Assembly: GCA_003151555.1 (NCBI GenBank)
Contig: PLXU01000192.1
Coordinates: forward strand, 1-13,585
From: Acidimicrobiaceae bacterium
GTDB lineage: Bacteria; Actinomycetota; Acidimicrobiia; Acidimicrobiales; RAAP-2
DNA length: 13,585 nt
Reading direction: 5' to 3'
Below the pieces are notes generated by a model. It ran no database searches, was not told the origin of the DNA, and worked only from the letters and a program-made list of their open reading frames with translations. Of the stretch, positions 13,400 to 13,585 are shown in pieces. The translations under genes and the position numbers were made by a program. Every line of letters begins with the position of its first letter. The first letter of the stretch is position 1.

Positions 13400-13585
13400 T
13401 CAACTCTTGGCTTTTGACTTGTTCAAGGCCACGGCGGCGCGAACGAGAGCCTTGAACGCCTTCTCGTCGATCTTCTCGCCCTCGTGAACGTCAATGGCAC
13501 GTCTCGTGTTCCCGTCCAGACTGGAGTTGAAGAGGCCCGAAGGATCCTTCAGCGCCGCCCCTTTGGCGAAGGTCATCTTCACGAC
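13400..13585 (-). CDS. DUF1801-type protein, C-terminal part (5' end outside window)
   Basis: The frame is open to the right edge of the window and ends at TGA 13400-13402, so only about the last 61 residues are seen. They read VKMTFAKGAALKDPSGLFN, SSLDGNTRRAIDVHEGEKID and EKAFKALVRAAVALNK. A hydrophobic strand with FAKGA, the LFN-SL-GN-RRAID motif and a terminal helix preceded by EGE-ID are typical of the C-terminus of DUF1801 (YdhG-like) proteins of about 120-150 residues. The family is frataxin-fold-related and has no firmly established function. The GTG at 13580-13582 is internal to the domain and unlikely to be the start. Confidence 0.7.
   Translation of the reverse strand, partial: VVKMTFAKGAALKDPSGLFNSSLDGNTRRAIDVHEGEKIDEKAFKALVRAAVALNKSKAKS

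Noticed and set aside
13191..13403. 70-codon minus-strand frame starting at a TTG overlapping the DUF1801-type stop
   Set aside because: No ribosome binding site, Arg-rich product, and the frame covers a candidate promoter.
1..13585. CRISPR array, tRNA/rRNA genes, insertion sequences, phage or defence cassette
   Set aside because: No spaced direct repeats, no cloverleaf or rRNA-like sequence, no transposase, integrase, or known defence domain was found on either strand.

Overview
The window looks like ordinary chromosome of a GC-rich actinomycete. Ribosome binding sites are clear GGAGG-type sequences on many genes. GTG starts occur. Several products (a DUF3048 protein with a Thr-rich linker, a DUF6131 mini-protein, a YCF48/BNR-like remnant, small single-domain conserved proteins) are types I associate with Actinomycetota. 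I lean towards Acidimicrobiia, but this is inferred from protein style only; there is no rRNA or marker gene to settle it.

Layout. 1-462 is the 3' end of a conserved secreted or unknown protein (+). 532-924 is a small four-helix membrane protein (-). 1163-1693 is a Dps/bacterioferritin-like ferritin (+), followed by an exported PQQ-like beta-propeller protein (1813-3222, +) and a UvrD/Rep-type SF1A helicase (3367-5457, +). 5540-5845 is a small dimeric alpha-beta-barrel-like protein (-), divergent from a conserved 123-residue protein of unknown function (6075-6446, +). A Prx6-type 1-Cys peroxiredoxin follows (6553-7215, +), facing a SRPBCC-fold protein (7284-7721, -). 7896-8669 is an APH(6)/hydroxyurea-type small-molecule kinase (-). 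8755-8910 is a 51-residue DUF6131-type membrane mini-protein (-), possibly coupled by an ATGA overlap to a short upstream frame. About 9409-9657 is a remnant of the C-terminus of a YCF48/BNR-type beta-propeller protein. 9658-10698 is an exported DUF3048 (YerB-like) protein (-). 10942-12090 is an exported alpha/beta hydrolase (+). The right end is minus-strand: a 68-residue PLDc_N-like membrane protein (12369-12575), a ~105-residue conserved protein (12827-13144) and the 3' end of a DUF1801-type protein (13400-13585, cut by the window edge).

Most genes stand alone or in pairs with their own promoters, so there is no long operon. The ferritin and the peroxiredoxin share a general oxidative-stress theme. 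Three genes encode exported proteins (propeller, DUF3048, hydrolase). I found no CRISPR array, tRNA, rRNA, insertion sequence, phage module or recognisable defence cassette, and no convincing undescribed multi-gene system. The items most worth a second look are the two coding-like stretches that continue in frame past TGA stops (after the propeller gene and after the DUF3048 gene), the ATGA-coupled mini-ORF pair around 8755-9023, the apparently leaderless starts of the kinase and DUF3048 genes, and a few dyad or hairpin elements between genes.
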